Assembly (NCBI GenBank): GCA_963844255.1
Contig: CAWJNP010000087.1
Coordinates: 62,001 to 126,000, forward strand
Origin: SZAS-79 sp963844255
Lineage (GTDB): Bacteria > Pseudomonadota > Gammaproteobacteria > Burkholderiales > SG8-39
Reading direction: 5' to 3'
Length of the DNA: 64,000 nucleotides
Positions 46,828 through 56,617 of this stretch are shown one piece after another. Each line of letters opens with the position of its first letter. The first letter of the stretch is position 1. Both the position numbers and the translations under genes were made by a program. Under the pieces are notes generated by a model. The model was not told the DNA's origin, ran no database searches, and saw nothing but the letters and a program-made list of their open reading frames with translations.

Positions 46828-48207
46828 ATGCCGGGTCCAGGCCAACTCACGCAACTCAGCGCGCTTTCCCCACTCGACGGTCGTTACGCCCGGTCGGTCG
46901 ATCCGCTGCGCAAACACTTCAGCGAAGCGGCGCTGATCCGTTACCGGCTGAAGATCGAACTCGAGTGGCTGAAGTCACTCGCAGCGGAGCCTGCGATCGC
47001 CGAACTCAAGCCGTTCGGCAAAAAGACCATCGCCGCGCTCGACAGGCTGGTCGAGGGATTCTCCGAGAAGGACGCTGCGCACATCAAGAACATCGAGGCC
47101 GAGACCAACCACGACGTCAAGGCAATCGAGTACTGGCTGAAGGGCAAGCTGGCCGGCGACAGCGCGATCGATCGTTCTCTCGAGTTCATCCACTTTGCCT
47201 GCACTTCCGAGGACATCAACAACCTGTCGTATTCGCTGATGATTGCCGATGCGCGCGAAATGGTCATGCTGCCCGAACTCGATGAACTGATCGAGGGCGT
47301 GCGGGTGCTCGCGCACCGGCATGCCGATGTCGCGATGCTTTCGCGCACGCACGGCCAGCCCGCCAGTCCGACGACGCTGGGCAAGGAGATGGCTAATTTC
47401 GTGCATCGATTGCGCCGCGCACGCACGCGCATCGCCGGCGTTTCGGTGCAGGGCAAGATCAACGGCGCGGTGGGCAACTACAACGCGCACCTTGCCGCCT
47501 ACCCCGGATTCGACTGGGAAGGTTTCTGCCGCCGGTTCGTCGAAAGTCTCGGCCTGGAGTTCAATCCCTACACCACGCAGATCGAGCCGCACGATGCATT
47601 CGGCGAGCTGTTCGATGCCTGGGCGCGCGCCAACACGATCCTGCTGGACCTGGACCGGGATCTCTGGGGCTATATCTCGCTCGGTTATTTCAAGCAGAAG
47701 CTCAAGGCCGGCGAAGTCGGTTCCTCGACCATGCCGCACAAGGTCAATCCGATCGATTTCGAGAATTCCGAGGGCAATGTCGGCATCGCCAACGCGCTGC
47801 TGCGCCATCTCGCCGACAAGTTGCCGGTCTCGCGCTGGCAGCGCGACCTGTCCGATTCGACCGCCCTGCGCAACACAGGCAACGCGCTCGGGCACACGCT
47901 GCTCGCCTATGCGTCGTGCCTGCGCGGTCTTGCCAAGCTCGAAGTGAATCCGGCCCGGATCGCGGAAGACCTCGATGCGAACTGGGAAGTGCTCGCCGAA
48001 CCGGTGCAGCAGGTGATGCGGCGCCACGGCGTGGCGGATGCCTACGAAAAACTCAAGGAGCTCACGCGCGGCAAGGGTGTGGACGCCAAACGCATGGCGA
48101 CATTCATCCGGTCGCTGCCGATCCCTGCAGACGCGAAGAAGCGGCTGCTCGCGCTGACGCCCGCGACCTACACAGGTCTTGCCGCCGCACTCGCACGGCG
48201 GGTCTGA
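46828..48207 (+). CDS. purB: Adenylosuccinate lyase
   Basis: A 459-residue enzyme of purine synthesis, removing fumarate from SAICAR and from adenylosuccinate. The fumarase-superfamily signature is GSSTMPHKVNPIDFEN (flexible loop with catalytic Ser). TSEDINNLSYSLM and SRTHGQPASPTTLGKE hold the substrate-binding and catalytic His. The start MPGPGQLTQLSALSPLDGRY matches the family N-terminus. The frame upstream is open but not conserved. Confidence 0.95.
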   Translation: MPGPGQLTQLSALSPLDGRYARSVDPLRKHFSEAALIRYRLKIELEWLKSLAAEPAIAELKPFGKKTIAALDRLVEGFSEKDAAHIKNIEAETNHDVKAIEYWLKGKLAGDSAIDRSLEFIHFACTSEDINNLSYSLMIADAREMVMLPELDELIEGVRVLAHRHADVAMLSRTHGQPASPTTLGKEMANFVHRLRRARTRIAGVSVQGKINGAVGNYNAHLAAYPGFDWEGFCRRFVESLGLEFNPYTTQIEPHDAFGELFDAWARANTILLDLDRDLWGYISLGYFKQKLKAGEVGSSTMPHKVNPIDFENSEGNVGIANALLRHLADKLPVSRWQRDLSDSTALRNTGNALGHTLLAYASCLRGLAKLEVNPARIAEDLDANWEVLAEPVQQVMRRHGVADAYEKLKELTRGKGVDAKRMATFIRSLPIPADAKKRLLALTPATYTGLAAALARRV

Positions 48208-48246
48208 CACCCTCTCCCTCATTCGACGCGCCTCGCCGCGCGGCCC

Positions 48247-50250
48247 GTGCCCGTGCCCTACGCCGGTACGATCTTCCTCTCTTCGCTGCTGTTGTTCCTG
48301 GTTCAACCGCTGATCGCGCGGCTGATCCTGCCCTGGTTCGGCGGGACGGCCGCGGTCTGGACCACCTGCATGCTGTTCTTCCAGTCCGTGCTTCTTGCGG
48401 GATACGCCTACGCGCATGCAACCACGGCGAGGCTGGGACCCCGGGCGCAGGCGCTGCTGCACACTGCTCTGCTGATCGCGGGGGTGGCGCTCCTGCCGAT
48501 CCTGCCCGATCCCGCATGGAAGCCCTCGGGCGGCGACGAACCGGTCTCGCGCATCCTGCTTCTGCTCGCGGCGACGGTCGGCCTGCCGTATTTCCTGCTC
48601 TCCGCCACGAGTCCGCTGGTGCAGGCCTGGTTCGCGCGTGCGCGCCCCGGCGCGAATCCGTACCGGCTGTTTGCGGTATCGAACCTCGCTTCGCTGCTGG
48701 CCCTGGTCGGATACCCCTTTCTGGTCGAGCCGTATTTTTCCAATGTCCGGCAGGTCAGCAACTGGTCATGGCTGTTCGCTGCGTTTGCCGTTTCGTGCGG
48801 GATGCTCGCCTGGCGCGCGGCCGGGCACCGCCCCGCCACGATAGTGGTGGCGGAGTCGGTGACGGCAGGGCCCGGTCCAGGACAGATCGCGCTGTGGCTC
48901 GGGTTGTCCGCAACCGGGTCGGTGATGCTGCTCGCGGTCACCAACCACATCACGCAGAACATTGCCGCGATCCCTTTGCTCTGGCTCGCACCGCTCACCC
49001 TCTACCTGCTCAGTTTCATCCTGTGCTTCGAGGGCCGCGGCCTGTATCGACCGCGCTGGATGTGGATTCCCACGCTGGTGTGGCTTGGCGGCATGGCCTG
49101 GCTGATATTCGATCCAACGCATCAGCATGATCTTTACATCCAGCTCGGTGCGTTCCTTTCGGGCCTGTTCGTGGCGTGCATGTTCTGCCACGGCGAGCTC
49201 TACCTGCGGCGGCCGGCGAACGCATACCTGACCGCGTTCTACCTGTGGGTGTCGCTCGGGGGGGCGCTCGGCGGACTGTTCGTGGCCGTGATCGCGCCGC
49301 TTGTCTTCCGGAACTACCATGAACTTGCCGTCGGTCTGATCGGCTGCGCGCTTCTTGCAGCGATCCTGTTTCGCGACCTCGGTCGCGTGGCGCTGGCGGC
49401 AAGTGCGGCCACGCTGTTCGCGGTGACGGGCGCGGTTGGCTACGACGCGTTCAAGTCACGGGAATTCCAGCGGTTGTCGACGCGCAATTTCTACGGCGTG
49501 CTCACGGTCAAGGAATATGGCGTGGAAGGGGATCCCGATCATCTGCGGCGGTTGCTCCACGGCACCATCATGCACGGGGAGCAGTTCATGACGGGCGCTG
49601 CACGCGACGAAGCAACGACGTACTACGGCACGACGTCCGGCATTGGGCGGGCCATCGCCTCAAAGCAGGGCGGACCGGTGCGGGTCGGCGTGATCGGCCT
49701 CGGCGTCGGCACGCTCGCAGCCTATGGCAGGGCGGGAGACGGCTACCGGTTCTACGAGATCAACCCGGAGGTGATCGAAATCGCACGCCGGGACTTCGCC
49801 TACCTGGGAGGCAGCAAGGCGCGGATCGAAACCGTGCTGGGCGACGCACGGCTGAGCCTGGAGCGCGAATCCGGACATGATTTCGACGTCCTTGCGGTGG
49901 ATGCTTTTTCGAGCGACTCAATACCGGTGCACCTGATCACAAAGCAGGCCCTGCAGGTCTACTTCAGGCACCTGAAGCCGGACGGGATCGTCGCCTTCCA
50001 TGTGTCCAACCGGTTTCTCGACCTGGCACCGGTAGTGGCGGCGCTTGCAAGCGACGCGGGCGCCACCGCCGTGGAAGTGTCGGAAAAGGGCGACGAGCGC
50101 AAGTCTCAGAGCAACTGGGTTCTGGTGTCGCGTGCCGCCGCCGCACTGCAGCCGCCTGGGATCTGGTCCGTGTCGCTGCCGATCATTCCGGAGCGCGACT
50201 GGGCGCTGTGGACCGACGACTACAACAACCTGCTTCAGGTGCTGAGGTAG
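48247..50250 (+). CDS. Membrane-anchored spermidine synthase-like protein
   Basis: A 667-residue protein. The first 400 or so residues have about eleven membrane helices (from TIFLSSLLLFLVQPLIARLI to AALLFVTGA-like segments). The C-terminal part is a spermidine-synthase-type Rossmann domain: GVIGLGVGTLAAYG (about 480), YEINPEVIEIA, GDARLSLERES and DAFSSDSIPVHLITK. Aminopropyl transfer is known for the soluble family; the fused type has no proven substrate. GTG start; no partner gene is seen. Confidence 0.85.
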   Translation: MPVPYAGTIFLSSLLLFLVQPLIARLILPWFGGTAAVWTTCMLFFQSVLLAGYAYAHATTARLGPRAQALLHTALLIAGVALLPILPDPAWKPSGGDEPVSRILLLLAATVGLPYFLLSATSPLVQAWFARARPGANPYRLFAVSNLASLLALVGYPFLVEPYFSNVRQVSNWSWLFAAFAVSCGMLAWRAAGHRPATIVVAESVTAGPGPGQIALWLGLSATGSVMLLAVTNHITQNIAAIPLLWLAPLTLYLLSFILCFEGRGLYRPRWMWIPTLVWLGGMAWLIFDPTHQHDLYIQLGAFLSGLFVACMFCHGELYLRRPANAYLTAFYLWVSLGGALGGLFVAVIAPLVFRNYHELAVGLIGCALLAAILFRDLGRVALAASAATLFAVTGAVGYDAFKSREFQRLSTRNFYGVLTVKEYGVEGDPDHLRRLLHGTIMHGEQFMTGAARDEATTYYGTTSGIGRAIASKQGGPVRVGVIGLGVGTLAAYGRAGDGYRFYEINPEVIEIARRDFAYLGGSKARIETVLGDARLSLERESGHDFDVLAVDAFSSDSIPVHLITKQALQVYFRHLKPDGIVAFHVSNRFLDLAPVVAALASDAGATAVEVSEKGDERKSQSNWVLVSRAAAALQPPGIWSVSLPIIPERDWALWTDDYNNLLQVLR

Positions 50251-50265
50251 GAGGCGCCGCGGTCC

Positions 50266-51211
50266 TCAGACCACCGCGCCTTCGTTTTCCTCGCGGCGGT
50301 CCTTCTTGACCTTGATGAACTGCGAGCGGTCGACCTTCAACCACATCAGCAATGGGCTCGCGACGAGCACCGAGGAGTAGATGCCGAAGCAGATGCCGAT
50401 GGTGAGCGCGAGCGCGAAGTAGTGCAGTGCCGGCCCGCCGAAGATCAGCATCGAGGTCACCATCATCTGCGTGCTGCCGTGGGTGATGATGGTGCGCGAT
50501 ATGGTGCCGGTGATCGCGTCGTCGATCACGTCCGGCGTCGAGGCCTTGCGCATCTTGCGGAAGTTCTCGCGCACCCGGTCGAAGACGACGACCGACTCGT
50601 TCACCGAGTAGCCGAGCACCGCCAGCACCGCGGCGAGCACCGGGCAGCGAGAACTCCCACTGGAACAGGGCGAAGAAGCCGAGGATGATCACCACGTCGT
50701 GCAGGTTGGCGATGATCGCGGCGACGGCGAAGTGCCACTCGAAGCGCAGCGCGAGGTAGAGCACGATGCCGATCGCAGACGATGAGCAGCGCCAGCGCGC
50801 CGTTCTCCGCGAGTTCCTTGCCGACCTGCGGCCCGACGAACTCGACGCGCCGCAGTTCGGCGTCCTTGTGCTGGGCCTGCAGCGTCGCCATGACCTTGTT
50901 GGACAGCTCGGCGCTCGACTGTCCCTTGACCAGCGGCATGCGGATCAGCACGTCGCGCGAGGAGCCGAAGTTCTGCACCGCAGGTGTCCTTGTAGCCGGC
51001 CTTCTCCAGCGCGTCGCGGATGCTGCTCGACTTCGGCCGGCTCCTCGTAGCTGACCTCCATCACCGTGCCGCCGGTGAATTCGATCGAGAAATGCAGGCC
51101 CTTGGTGGCAAGGAAGACCACCGCGAGCAGGAAGGTGACGAGCGAGATGATGTTGAACACCAGCGCATGGCGCATGAACGGGATGTTGCGGCGGATCTTG
51201 AAAAATTCCAT
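50266..51211 (-). CDS. secF: Protein translocase subunit SecF, multiple frameshifts
   Basis: The protein can be rebuilt from four frames: MEFFKIRRNIPFMRH, then FSIEFTGGTVMEVSYEEPAE, QNFGSSRDVLIRMPL, VEFVGPQVGKELAENGALAL, LYLALRFEWHFAVAAI, and VLGYSVNESVVVFDRVREN to SQFIKVKKDRREENEGAVV. These are canonical SecF parts, including the D/E-rich periplasmic loop and membrane helices 1-6. Breaks lie near 51025, 50978, 50774 and 50643. Each is mended by removing one base. It is the last gene of the queA-tgt-yajC-secD-secF operon; its start is eight bases after the secD stop. Confidence 0.88.
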
Positions 51212-51219
51212 GCGTCGCC

Positions 51220-53091
51220 TTACTTCCAGGCCGTGTCGCCGATCGCCAGGTGTTGCACCCGCCGGCGTGAGCCGTAGATCAGGTTGACGATGGCGCGCGA
51301 CACCATGACCGCGCAGAAGATCGAGGTCAGGATGCCGAGGCAGTGCACCACGGCGAAGCCGCGCACCGGGCCGGAGCCGAAGATCAGCAGCGCCAGGCCG
51401 GCGATCAGGGTGGTGATGTTGGAGTCGAGGATGGTGCCGAAGGCGCGCTCGTAGCCGGCCGTGGATCGCCGCCTGCGGCGTCGCGCCGCTGCGCAGCTTC
51501 CTCGCGGATGCGCTCGTTGATCAGCACGTTGGCGTCGATCGCCATGCCCAGCGTCAGCGCGATGGCCGCGATGCCGGGCAGGGTCAGCGTGGCCTGCAGC
51601 AGCGACAGCAGCGCCACCAGGAACAGCAGGTTCGACGCCGAGCGCAGACCGAGGAAATCAGGCCGAACAGCGACGTAGTAGACGATCATGAAGGCCGACG
51701 ATGGCGACGAAGCCCCACATGCGTCGAATTGAAGCCCTTCTCGATGTTGTCCGCGCCGAGGCTCGGGCCGACGGTGCGCTCCTCGATGATCTCCATCGGC
51801 GCGGCAAGCGAGCCGGCGCGCAGCAGCAGCGCCATGTCGTTGGCTTCCACCGTGCTCATGCGGCCGCGAGATCTGCACGCGTCCGCCGCCGATCTCGGTG
51901 CGGATCACCGGCGCGGTGACGACCTCGCCCTTGCCTTTTTCGATCAGCAGGATCGCCATGCGCTTGCCGACGTTCTCGCGGGTGACGTCCTTGAAGATGC
52001 GCGCGCCGGTCGCATCCAGCGTGAGGTGCACCGCCGGTTCCTGGGTCTGGTTGTCGAAGCCCGGCTGGGCGTCGGTCAGCCGGTCGCCGGTGAGCACGAC
52101 CTGCTTTCTTGCACCAGCAGCGGCGCGCCGCCGCGCTCGACGTAGAACTCGTCGCCGAACGGCACCTGGCCCTTTGCCGCGGCCGCCAGCGTTTCGGGAT
52201 TCATGCGCTCCTCGTCCACCATGCGGATTTCCAGGCGTGGCGGTGCGCCCGAGGATGTCCTTGGCCTTGGCGGTGTCCTGCACGCCGGGCAGCTGCACGA
52301 CGATGCGGTCGGCACCCTGCTGCTGGATGACCGGCTCGGCCACGCCGAGTTCGTTGATGCGGTTGTGCAGGGTGGTGATGTTCTGCTTGAGCGCGTATTC
52401 CTGAGTGCGCTTGATCGCTTCCGGCTTGAGCGTCGCCGGTAAGCCGGAACTCGGCACCGTTCTGCGTTTCGGCGAGCAGCAGGTCGGACATGTTGTCGCC
52501 GAGCAGGCGCTTCGCCTTGTCGCGCGTTTCGGCGTCGCGGAAGCGTATCCGGATGGTCTGGCCTTCGCGCGCGATGCCGGAATGGCGGATGTTCTTGTCG
52601 CGCAGCAGGCTGCGCACGTCCCCGGCAAGGCTGTCCAGGCGCTTGGTGAGCGCCGCCTGCATGTCGACCTGCAGCAGGAAATGCACGCCGCCGCGCAGGT
52701 CCAGGCCGAGATACATCGGCAGCGCATGGATCGCCGTGAGCCAGTTGGGCGAGGACGACAGCAGGTTGAGCGCGACGACGTAGCTGGGGTTGGTGGCGTC
52801 CGGATTGAGCATCTGGTTGATGAGGTCCTTCGCCTTCAGCTGCGTGTCGGTGTCCGCAAAGCGCACGCGCACGCTGTTGGCGTCGAGCAGGGCCGCCGTG
52901 TAGGTGATCTTGGCCGCCTTCAGCGCCTGCTCGACGCGGGCGAGCACCCCCGCATCGAGCTTCAAGGTCACCTTGCCGCTGGAGACCTGGACCGCCGGCG
53001 ATTCGCCGAAGAAATTCGGCAGCGTGTAGAGGAAGCCCAGCACCAGCGCAATGGCGATCAGGGTGTACTTCCAGACGGGATAGCGGTTCAC
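51220..53091 (-). CDS. secD: Protein translocase subunit SecD, multiple frameshifts
   Basis: The GTG start gives MNRYPVWKYTLIAIALVLG, the first helix, then the SecD periplasmic domain with LGLDLRGGVHFLLQV. From 52.44 kb on, the sequence is spread over three frames: EAIKRTQEYALKQNITTLHN, IQQQGADRIVVQLPG, LTGDRLTDAQPGFDNQ, GMAIDANVLINERIREE and, last, RAIVNLIYGSRRRVQHLAIG with the stop at 51220. About eleven breaks are needed, each consistent with one extra base. Family segments between breaks are intact, so the gene is probably functional and the consensus faulty. SecD with SecF uses the proton gradient to help protein export. Confidence 0.88.
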
Positions 53092-53139
53092 TGTTTTACG
53101 CCCGATGCGGTCGACTCAATTGGTTCTGCCAGATGCAGC

Positions 53140-53469
53140 CTACTGAATGGTTTTCAGGGTGCCTTTGGGCAACAGGGTCTGCACCGCCGCTTTCTGCACG
53201 CTGATTTCGGTGTTGGCGGCGATTTCGAGGACGATGTAGGCCTCGTTGATCTTGGTGATCCGGCCGAGCACGCCGCCGGCGGTGATGACCTCGTCGCCCT
53301 TCTGCAGGCTTTCGATCATCGCTTTTGCTTCCTTTGCGCGCTTCATCTGCGGGCGGATCATCAGGAAATACAGCAGCACGAACATCAGAATGATCGGCAG
53401 CAGACCCATGAAACCGGCGTCGCCGCCACCGGCGGCAGGCGCCTGAGCGAATGCGGAGGAAATCAGCAC
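53140..53469 (-). CDS. yajC: Preprotein translocase subunit YajC
   Basis: A 109-residue membrane protein of the SecDF-YajC complex. The GTG start gives LISSAFAQAPAAGG; AGGAG lies upstream. One membrane helix, LLPIILMFVLLYFLMIRPQM, is followed by a basic cytoplasmic domain: KGDEVITAGGVLGRITKIN and the end LPKGTLKTIQ. It is intact, although the genes on both sides (secD and tgt) carry many frameshifts. Confidence 0.95.
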   Translation of the reverse strand: MLISSAFAQAPAAGGGDAGFMGLLPIILMFVLLYFLMIRPQMKRAKEAKAMIESLQKGDEVITAGGVLGRITKINEAYIVLEIAANTEISVQKAAVQTLLPKGTLKTIQ

Positions 53470-53566
53470 GGGATACTCCTGAGGAGGTTCGAACAAGGCG
53501 CCCGGCCAAGACCCATTCCAAGACCGTGGGGCGCAGGAAGCGCTAAATTATAGCAGCTTGCCCGAG

Positions 53567-54738
53567 TCAGCCGCCCTCTGGCCCCTGATCGGGCCCGTCT
53601 GGGGGCACCTCCCGCCTTCGCGCGGCCCGCAGGGCGGCGGCCGCCTGCGCGAGCCTGCCCGCCTCGATGGCTGCGCGCAGTTCGCCCATCAGGATCTGGT
53701 AGTAGTACAGGTTGTGGATGGTGTTGAGCCGGGCGCCGAGGATCTCGTTGATGCGCTGCAGATGATGCAGGTAGGCGCGCGTGAAGTTCCGGCAGCAGTA
53801 GCAGCCGCAGGCTGCGTCCAGCGGCCGGGTGTCCTCGCGGTGCCGGCGTTGCGTGATCTTGACGTCGCCGAAGCGGGTGAACAGCCAGCCGTTGCGCGCG
53901 TTGCGGGTCGGGCATCACGCAGTCGAACATGTCGATGCCGTGCCAGCACCGCCGTCGACCAGGTCTTCCGGCGTGCCGACGCCCATCAGGTAGCGCGGCT
54001 TGCCGGCCGGCAGGCGCGGCGCGGTGTGGGCGAGGATGCGCTGCATGTCCTCCTTGGGCTCGCCGACCGACAGTCCGCCGATGGCGTAGCCGTCGAAGCC
54101 GATGTCCTCCAGGCCGGCGAGCGATTCGTCCCGCAGGGCCTCGAACATGCCGCCCTGCACGATGCCGAACAGAGCGCGTTGCGCGCACCGTTGCAACGCT
54201 CGCCTGCGTGCGCCGGCTCGCTGCGCGAGCGCGCCGCCCAGCGCAGCGACTAGCCGCATCGAGTCGGCCGCTTCCGTTTCGCGTCGCGGGGTAGGGCGTG
54301 CATTCGTCGAAGATCATGACGATGTCGGAGTTCAGCACGCGCTGGATGCGCATCGATTCCTCCGGCGTCAGCAAGAGCTTGTCGCCGTTGATCGGCGACG
54401 GCAAAGCGCACGCCTTCTTCGCGTGATCTTGCGCAGTGGCGCCCAGGCTGAACACCTGGAAGCCGCCGGAGTCGGTGAGGATCGGTGCGTCCCAGCCCAT
54501 GAAGCGGTGCAGGCCGCCGTGCGCGCTCGATCACCTCGAGTCCCGGGCGCAGCCACAGGTGGAAGGTGTTGCCGAGCACGATCTGCGCGCCGATCTCGTG
54601 CAGTTCCGCGGGCGACATCGCCTTGACCGTGCCGTAGGTGCCGACCGGCATGAAGACCGGGGTTTCGACCGTGCCGTGCGCGAGTTCCAGGCGGCCGCGG
54701 CGCGCCGCGCCGTCGGTCGCCGTGATCGTGAATTTCAC
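53567..54738 (-). CDS. tgt: Queuine tRNA-ribosyltransferase (TGT), multiple frameshifts
   Basis: Exchanges guanine 34 for preQ1 in Asn, Asp, His and Tyr tRNAs. The GTG start gives MKFTITATDGAARRGRLELA and TPVFMPVGTYGTVKAM. Then over several frames: MGWDAPILTDSGGFQVFSLG (catalytic Asp region), SPINGDKLLLTPEESMRIQ, ALFGIVQGGMFEALRDESLAG, DGYAIGGLSVGEPKEDMQ and, after mending, a zinc site of the form CGCYCCRNFTRAYLHH. About ten breaks, nearly all mended by removing a base. The true stop in the mended frame is 53567-53569. The start is ten bases after the queA stop. Confidence 0.87.
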
Positions 54739-54748
54739 GGTGCGCGGG

Positions 54749-55770
54749 TCAAGGCGCGCGCTCGATCAGCATCGCGTCGCCGTAGGAAAAGAAGCGGTAG
54801 CGGCTTGCGATCGCGTGCGCGTAGGCGCGGCGGATGTTCTCCATGCCGGCGAACGCCGAGACCAGCATCAGCAGCGTCGACTGCGGCAGGTGGAAATTGG
54901 TGAGCAGCCGGTCGACCACGCGGAACCGGAATCCGGGCGTGACGAACAGGTCGGTTTCGCCGCCTCCGGCGCGCAGCGCGCCGGTCCGCGCGGCGCTCTC
55001 CAGCGCGCGCAACGCGGTCGTGCCCACGGCCACCACGCGCCGGCCCGCGGCGCGTGCCGCGCGATCGCGTCCACGGTGGCCTGCGGCACGTTGTAGCGCT
55101 CGCTGTGCATGCGGTGGTCGGCCACCTGTTCCACGCGCACCGGCTGGAACGTGCCCGCGCCGACATGCAGCGTGACGCGCGCGATTCGCACGCCGCGCGC
55201 CGCCAGCCCGTCGAGCATCGGCGTGTCGAAGTGCAGGCCGGCCGTGGGCGCGGCAACGGCGCCGGGCCGCTCCGCATACACCGTCTGGTAGCGTTCCAGG
55301 TCCTCGGGTGTCGGCACGTGGGTGATGTACGGTGGCAGCGGAACCGAGCCGTGGTATTCGAGCACGTCTTCGAGCGGCTCGGAGAAGCGCACCCGGTAGA
55401 GGTCGCCTTCGCGCCCGACGACCGTGGCACTCACGGCGTCGTCTATGCTGATCAGCGCGCCGCTGCGCAGCGGCTGACTCGCTCGGATCAACGCAAATGC
55501 CTCATGCGTGCCGGCCTGCCGTTCGATGAAGACTTCCAGCCTGCCGCCGGTGATCTTCTTCGCGGCCAGGCGCGCCTTGATCACGCGCGTGTCGTTCAGA
55601 ACCAGCACGTCGCCCGTGGCAAGGTGCTGCGGCAGATCCGTGAACATCTGGTCGCCGAATTTGCCGCTGACGCCGTCCAGCCAAAGCATGCGGCTCGCGC
55701 GTCGTTGCGCGGCCGGATGCTGCGCAATGAGCGACTCGGGCAGCGCAAAATCAAAATCGTCGACACGCAT
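54749..55770 (-). CDS. queA: S-adenosylmethionine:tRNA ribosyltransferase-isomerase QueA, one frameshift
   Basis: Converts preQ1 in tRNA to epoxyqueuosine using the ribose of SAM. The start MRVDDFDFALPESLIAQHPA, DVLVLNDTRVIKARL, and PTAGLHFDTPMLDGLAARG are all QueA signatures. The frame breaks near 55050, after QATVDAIA, and resumes as VVAVGTTALRALESAART, ending RYRFFSYGDAMLIERAP. The gap fits one missing base or two extra ones. It is the first gene of the queA-tgt-yajC-secD-secF operon. Confidence 0.92.
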
Positions 55771-55778
55771 GGCAGCGC

Positions 55779-55784
55779 ATTATA
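55779..55784 (-). promoter_or_regulatory. Probable -10 box of the queA operon
   Basis: On the minus strand TATAAT lies nine bases before the queA ATG, giving a nearly leaderless transcript. The -35 region (GTCGGA) is weak. The divergent tRNA-Leu lies about 60 bases further on. Confidence 0.4.
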
Positions 55785-55818
55785 GATGTGGGCGCGCTGA
55801 TTCCGACCTGCGGCGTGA

Positions 55819-55824
55819 GATAAT
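55819..55824 (+). promoter_or_regulatory. Probable -10 box of the tRNA-Leu gene
   Basis: GATAAT lies 18 bases before the mature tRNA start, the distance expected for a short 5' leader. The -35 element is not clear. Confidence 0.35.
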
Positions 55825-55842
55825 TGCCATCCCCTCCGGAAT

Positions 55843-55928
55843 GCCGGGATGGCGGAATTGGTAGACGCAGCGGACTCAAAATCCGCCGACTAATCATCGT
55901 GCGGGTTCGAGTCCCGCTCCCGGCACCA
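55843..55928 (+). tRNA. tRNA-Leu (anticodon CAA)
   Basis: An 86-base tRNA with all arms. The acceptor stem GCCGGGA pairs with TCCCGGC, the D arm contains GGTAGACGC, and the anticodon loop reads CTCAAAA with anticodon CAA. A long class II variable arm follows, as expected for Leu, then the T arm GGGTTCGAGTCCC. The 3' CCA is encoded. It decodes UUG codons. Confidence 0.95.
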
Positions 55929-55938
55929 CACGCTGCCC

Positions 55939-56520
55939 ATGAATTCGATCTGGTCAGGCGCTTTCATCGTCATTGCCTGCGTGGCTGCGACCTGCGCCGG
56001 CGGGTGCACGGATGAAAAGTCTTTGAGCGCGGCCGATGCGCTGGCCGAGGAGGGGCGCAACTTCATGACCGGCGCTGCCGGTTCTCCGCGCGATCCGGCC
56101 AGGGCGCGCCAGCGTTTCGAACAAGCCGCGCAAAAGGGATCCGGGGCCGGATTGCTCTATCTCGGCCTGCTTGAGGTTTCAGGGGACGACGGTCTGCAGA
56201 ACCTGCGGGAAGGCTGTGCGCTGTTCAGGTTGTCGGCCGGACGCGGGCACCCGGGCGGTCTGCGTGAGTACGGCAATTGCCACCTGCACGGCCTCGGCGG
56301 CGTCGACCGAGACGCGGTGGCCGCCGCACGCCTTTACCGGCAGTCGATAGAGCATGGCGGCGTCCTGGCGCACGCTCCGCTGGCCATGCTCTATCGACAC
56401 GGCATCGGCGTGAATAAGAATCCGGAAGAAAGCGCCCGCCTGCTGCGCGCAGGGGCGGGGAAGGGGTGCGGGGACTGCAGCGCCGGGCTTGCCGAACTTC
56501 AGGCCGATGGGGGTCTGTAA
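55939..56520 (+). CDS. Sel1-repeat lipoprotein
   Basis: A 193-residue protein. The N-terminal hydrophobic stretch GAFIVIACVAATCAGGC ends in a lipobox-like AGGC, so it is probably lipidated. Three to four Sel1/TPR-like repeats follow: ARARQRFEQAAQKGSGAGLLY, NLREGCALFRLSAGRGHPGG, AAARLYRQSIEHGGVLAHAP, ESARLLRAGAGKGCGDC. Such solenoids bind proteins, often in envelope or signalling complexes. It starts ten bases after the tRNA and may share its transcript or have its own promoter; it is next to the rpf genes. Confidence 0.8.
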   Translation: MNSIWSGAFIVIACVAATCAGGCTDEKSLSAADALAEEGRNFMTGAAGSPRDPARARQRFEQAAQKGSGAGLLYLGLLEVSGDDGLQNLREGCALFRLSAGRGHPGGLREYGNCHLHGLGGVDRDAVAAARLYRQSIEHGGVLAHAPLAMLYRHGIGVNKNPEESARLLRAGAGKGCGDCSAGLAELQADGGL

Positions 56521-56617
56521 GGAATTGTCCTGTCAAGGCAGGTACTTGCTAGACATTCATGCGGGCCGCAGGTAGTCTGGCCAGTCCTGAGGGGGACGGG
56601 AACGCACTCGAGCGGCC

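Noticed and set aside
50266..54738. Programmed frameshifting or a new genetic code in secF/secD/tgt
   Set aside because: Too many sites, no common slippery motif, and the intact yajC in the same transcript reads normally.
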